The notes beneath the pieces are model-generated. The model was given only the letters and a program-made list of their open reading frames with translations. It did not search any database and was not told the DNA's origin. Shown here piece after piece: positions 61,564 through 64,000 of a stretch of 64,000 bases of DNA (its first letter is position 1; each line of letters starts with the position of its first letter). The stretch comes from Microbacterium azadirachtae (lineage in GTDB: Bacteria > Actinomycetota > Actinomycetes > Actinomycetales > Microbacteriaceae): positions 62,001 through 126,000 of the forward strand of contig NZ_JYIX01000031.1 of NCBI RefSeq assembly GCF_000956505.1. The letters are read 5' to 3'. Position numbers and translations under genes: made by a program.

Positions 61564-62001
61564 TCAGCCCTCTGCGGGCTGCCGGGTGTAGACGCCGCGC
61601 ACGAGCGGTGCCGGGTCCGCGTCGGCCGGTACGGCGGTGTCCAGCTCGAGGGAGAGCCGGTCGCCGTCGGCGCGCAGCCGGGTCACGGTGCGGCCGCGAT
61701 CCGAGCGGCGGTCGAGCACGAGAGCATCGCCCTCCCAGGTCGCAGTGCCTGGTGCCTCGGGCGTGAAGCCGTAGGTGTCGAACCACCAGAATCCCGCCCC
61801 GGCGACCACGGCATGCGCCACGAGCGGTGCGCCGTCGGCGCCGTCGCGCGACTCGACGTAGTCCAGGAGGATGCCGTCGGGGCCTGGCTCGACGCTCAGG
61901 GCGCCGCGGGCGGATCCTGCCGCGGTCCACGCCGTCGGGAAGAGCTCCTCCGTCCCCGTCCAGTCGCCGAGCAGTCCCCTGAGCCGTGGATCCGGTGCCA
62001 T
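61564..62001 (-). CDS. DUF1579-like protein
   Basis: A 145-residue cytoplasmic protein with an all-beta, lipocalin-like pattern: LLGDWTGTEELFP, FWWFDTYGFTPEAPGTATWEGD. It resembles DUF1579/THAP4-like small beta-barrel proteins whose role is unclear. TAGGCT (62009-62014) seven bases before the ATG suggests a leaderless promoter. Confidence 0.7.
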   Translation of the reverse strand: MAPDPRLRGLLGDWTGTEELFPTAWTAAGSARGALSVEPGPDGILLDYVESRDGADGAPLVAHAVVAGAGFWWFDTYGFTPEAPGTATWEGDALVLDRRSDRGRTVTRLRADGDRLSLELDTAVPADADPAPLVRGVYTRQPAEG

Positions 62002-62181
62002 GCCTGCGAGCCTACGCGGTGCCCGTCCGGCGTTGCCAGGGTGCAAAGATCCGCGATTCTTTGCGCGTAAGATCGCGAAATGCCGACGGATCCCCGCCGT
62101 CCGGCTCAGTACTCTGAGCAGGTTGTCCGGGCGAGGTCGCCCGGAGTCCCGTCGTCGCAGACGGGCACAGAGGAGGTAGCT

Positions 62182-63720
62182 ATGGCAGTCATCGGCATCG
62201 TACGAGAGCCGGGAGGCGAGTCGCGCGTGGCCGCGACCCCGGCGACGATCGCGTCTCTGCGGAAGCTCGGTCACGAAGTGGTCGTGGAGCGCGGAGCAGG
62301 ATCCGACGCGTCGTACCCCGACGAGGCCTACGCGGCCGCGGAGGCGACGCTGGTCGAGCGCGAACAGGCGTGGGGGAGCGAGATCGTCCTGGCGATCACG
62401 CCGCCCGATCCGGAGCGGATCGCCCTGCTCGCGGACGGGGCGACGTTCATCGCGCTGCTCTCGCCGGCGCTGCGCCCCGACCTCGTGGAGTCGCTCGCGC
62501 AGCGCGGCATCACCGCGCTCGCCCTCGACGCCGTGCCGCGCATCTCGCGCGCGCAATCGATGGACGTGCTGAGCTCGATGGCGAACATCGCCGGCTATCG
62601 CGCCGTGGTCGAGGCCGCGCACGAGTTCGGCCGGTTCTTCACCGGTCAGGTGACCGCCGCCGGCAAAGTGCCCCCGGCCAAGGTCCTCGTCGCGGGCGCC
62701 GGCGTCGCCGGCCTCGCGGCGATCGGCGCCGCATCGAGCCTGGGCGCGATCGTGCGCGCCACGGATCCGCGCCCGGAGGTGGCCGACCAGGTCACCTCGA
62801 TCGGCGGCGAGTACCTGCCCGTCGACGTGGCCGTGGAGAAGTCCGCAGACGGCTACGCCAAGGCCACGAGCGAGGCGTACGACCGCCGCGCCGCCGAGAT
62901 CTACACCGAGCAGGCCGCCGACGTCGACATCATCATCACCACGGCCCTGATCCCGGGACGCGCCGCGCCCCGGCTCATCACGGCGTCGGACGTCGCCGCG
63001 ATGAAGCCAGGCAGCGTGATCGTCGACATGGCGGCGGGCCAGGGCGGGAACGTGGAGGGATCCGTCGCAGGGGCGCGCACCGTCACCGCCAACGGCGTCA
63101 TCATCCTCGGCTACACCGATCTCGCCTCCCGCCTGGCCGCCCAGGCCTCGCAGCTGTACGGCACGAACGTCGCCAACCTCGTCGCCCTGCTCACCCCGGG
63201 CAAGGACGGAGTGCTCGCGATCGACTTCGACGACGTGGTGCAGCGCTCGGTCACGGTCGTGCGCGACGGCGCCGTGACGTGGCCGCCTCCGCCTGTGCAG
63301 GTGGCCGCCGCTCCCGCCAAGGCGACCCCCGCGGCGCCCGTCGAGATCCCCGCCAAGAAGAGCATGTCGGCCGGGCGCAAGGCCCTGCTCATCGTGCTCG
63401 GCATCGCCGCGCTCTTCGCGGTGAACGCATTCGCCCCCGCACCGCTGCCGCAGCACTTCACCGTGCTGACGCTCTCGGTGGTGATCGGCTTCTACGTGAT
63501 CGGCAAGGTGCACCACGCGCTGCACACCCCGCTCATGTCGGTGACCAACGCGATCTCCGGCGTCATCGTGGTCGGCGCGATGCTGCAGATCACGGATTCG
63601 AATCCGGTCGTCCAGGTGATCGCGGCGATCGCGGTCCTGCTCGCATCCATCAACATCTTCGGAGGGTTCGCGGTCACCCGCCGCATGCTCGCCATGTTCA
63701 CGAAGGGCGGCCAGAAGTGA
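62182..63720 (+). CDS. pntA: NAD(P) transhydrogenase subunit alpha
   Basis: A 512-residue subunit of the proton-translocating transhydrogenase, which reduces NADP with NADH. The NAD-binding domain I ([36 protein letters not shown]) is fused to the C-terminal membrane segments that are a separate PntAB in some bacteria. GAGGAGGTAGCT is a strong ribosome-binding site. It overlaps pntB by four bases. Confidence 0.93.
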   Translation: MAVIGIVREPGGESRVAATPATIASLRKLGHEVVVERGAGSDASYPDEAYAAAEATLVEREQAWGSEIVLAITPPDPERIALLADGATFIALLSPALRPDLVESLAQRGITALALDAVPRISRAQSMDVLSSMANIAGYRAVVEAAHEFGRFFTGQVTAAGKVPPAKVLVAGAGVAGLAAIGAASSLGAIVRATDPRPEVADQVTSIGGEYLPVDVAVEKSADGYAKATSEAYDRRAAEIYTEQAADVDIIITTALIPGRAAPRLITASDVAAMKPGSVIVDMAAGQGGNVEGSVAGARTVTANGVIILGYTDLASRLAAQASQLYGTNVANLVALLTPGKDGVLAIDFDDVVQRSVTVVRDGAVTWPPPPVQVAAAPAKATPAAPVEIPAKKSMSAGRKALLIVLGIAALFAVNAFAPAPLPQHFTVLTLSVVIGFYVIGKVHHALHTPLMSVTNAISGVIVVGAMLQITDSNPVVQVIAAIAVLLASINIFGGFAVTRRMLAMFTKGGQK

Positions 63721-64000
63721 CCGTCGGGGCTCTCTCCACTGCCGCATACATCGTCGCGGCCCTGCTGTTCATCCTCAGTCTCGCCGGTCTCAGCCGGCAC
63801 GAGACCGCACGCTCCGGCGTGATCTTCGGCATCTCAGGCATGGCCATCGCCCTCGTGGCGACCGTGTCGCTCACTGTCGCGCACGCCTGGTCCGGCGGCG
63901 CCGTGATCGGGCTGGTCTTCCTGCTCGTCGCGGTGCTCGTGGGGGCCGGGATCGGCCTCTGGCGCGCGAAGGTCGTCGAGATGACGGGCATGCCGGAGCT
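63717..64000 (+). CDS. pntB: NAD(P) transhydrogenase subunit beta, N-terminal part
   Basis: Starts with GTG overlapping the pntA stop and runs off the window after 94 codons. The visible part has three hydrophobic segments and the family-typical [25 protein letters not shown] and [20 protein letters not shown]. The NADP-binding domain lies beyond the window. Confidence 0.92.
   Translation, partial: MTVGALSTAAYIVAALLFILSLAGLSRHETARSGVIFGISGMAIALVATVSLTVAHAWSGGAVIGLVFLLVAVLVGAGIGLWRAKVVEMTGMPE

Overview
The window is GC-rich (about 70%), densely coded DNA of an actinobacterium, most likely Microbacterium or a close relative in the Microbacteriaceae. Evidence: GTG/TTG starts, many ATGA/GTGA/TGATG gene overlaps, MshB/Mca-type deacetylases, a DivIVA-domain protein, a 13E12-type DUF222-HNH protein, a CtaG-CopD fusion and a run rpmB-rpmG-rpsN then HU. 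The genus assignment is inference. There are no rRNA genes, prophages, insertion sequences or CRISPR arrays.

Layout. 0.1-5.0 kb: a sugar ABC importer (lipoprotein plus two permeases, no ATPase) and a GH13 alpha-glucosidase. 5.1-7.9 kb (minus): a Tat-exported PIG-L deacetylase with carbohydrate-binding modules. 8.1-16.5 kb (minus): a seven-gene operon of PIG-L deacetylase, ROK repressor, solute-binding protein, ATPase, fused permease, argininosuccinate-lyase-like enzyme and ROK kinase, closed by a strong terminator. It looks like a self-contained uptake and breakdown pathway for an unidentified, probably amino-sugar, conjugate. 16.7-19.4 kb: znuACB behind a clear Zur box. 19.4-19.9 kb: a scar made of two gene fragments. 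20.2-24.4 kb: a Gly-rich exported protein and two regulators in DNA that looks compositionally different.

24.6-32.3 kb: DivIVA-like protein, zur, a DUF318 permease with its TIGR03943 partner, a membrane-anchored propeller-like protein, 3-methyladenine glycosylase, zinc-independent L28/L33/S14, and HU. 32.3-39.2 kb: a duplicated nested hairpin, CtaG/CopD, an anchored protein of unknown role, a PIF1-like helicase behind a 32-bp perfect inverted repeat, an endonuclease/exonuclease/phosphatase protein and a Doc toxin-antitoxin pair. 39.3-49.9 kb: two two-component systems, a secreted beta-rich protein, a DUF222-HNH protein, a beta-lactamase-like pseudoenzyme and CorA. 49.9-53.4 kb: a YeiH-type exporter with a divergent LysR, and a cation/proton antiporter. 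53.5-60.4 kb: an MprF-like aminoacyl-lipid synthase with an esterase, glyS, an SGNH lipoprotein, a TRIC channel, and a structurally odd tRNA-Gly gene with its own terminator. 60.7-64 kb: a NodB deacetylase, a DUF1579 protein and pntA with partial pntB.

The two most interesting themes are the lyase/ROK/PIG-L operon (8.1-16.5 kb) and the co-location of an MprF-like synthase, lipid esterase, GlyRS and an elbow-defective tRNA-Gly(UCC) (53.5-60.4 kb). The latter could supply glycine for non-ribosomal use. Both are hypotheses from gene content and sequence; no searches or structure predictions could be run.
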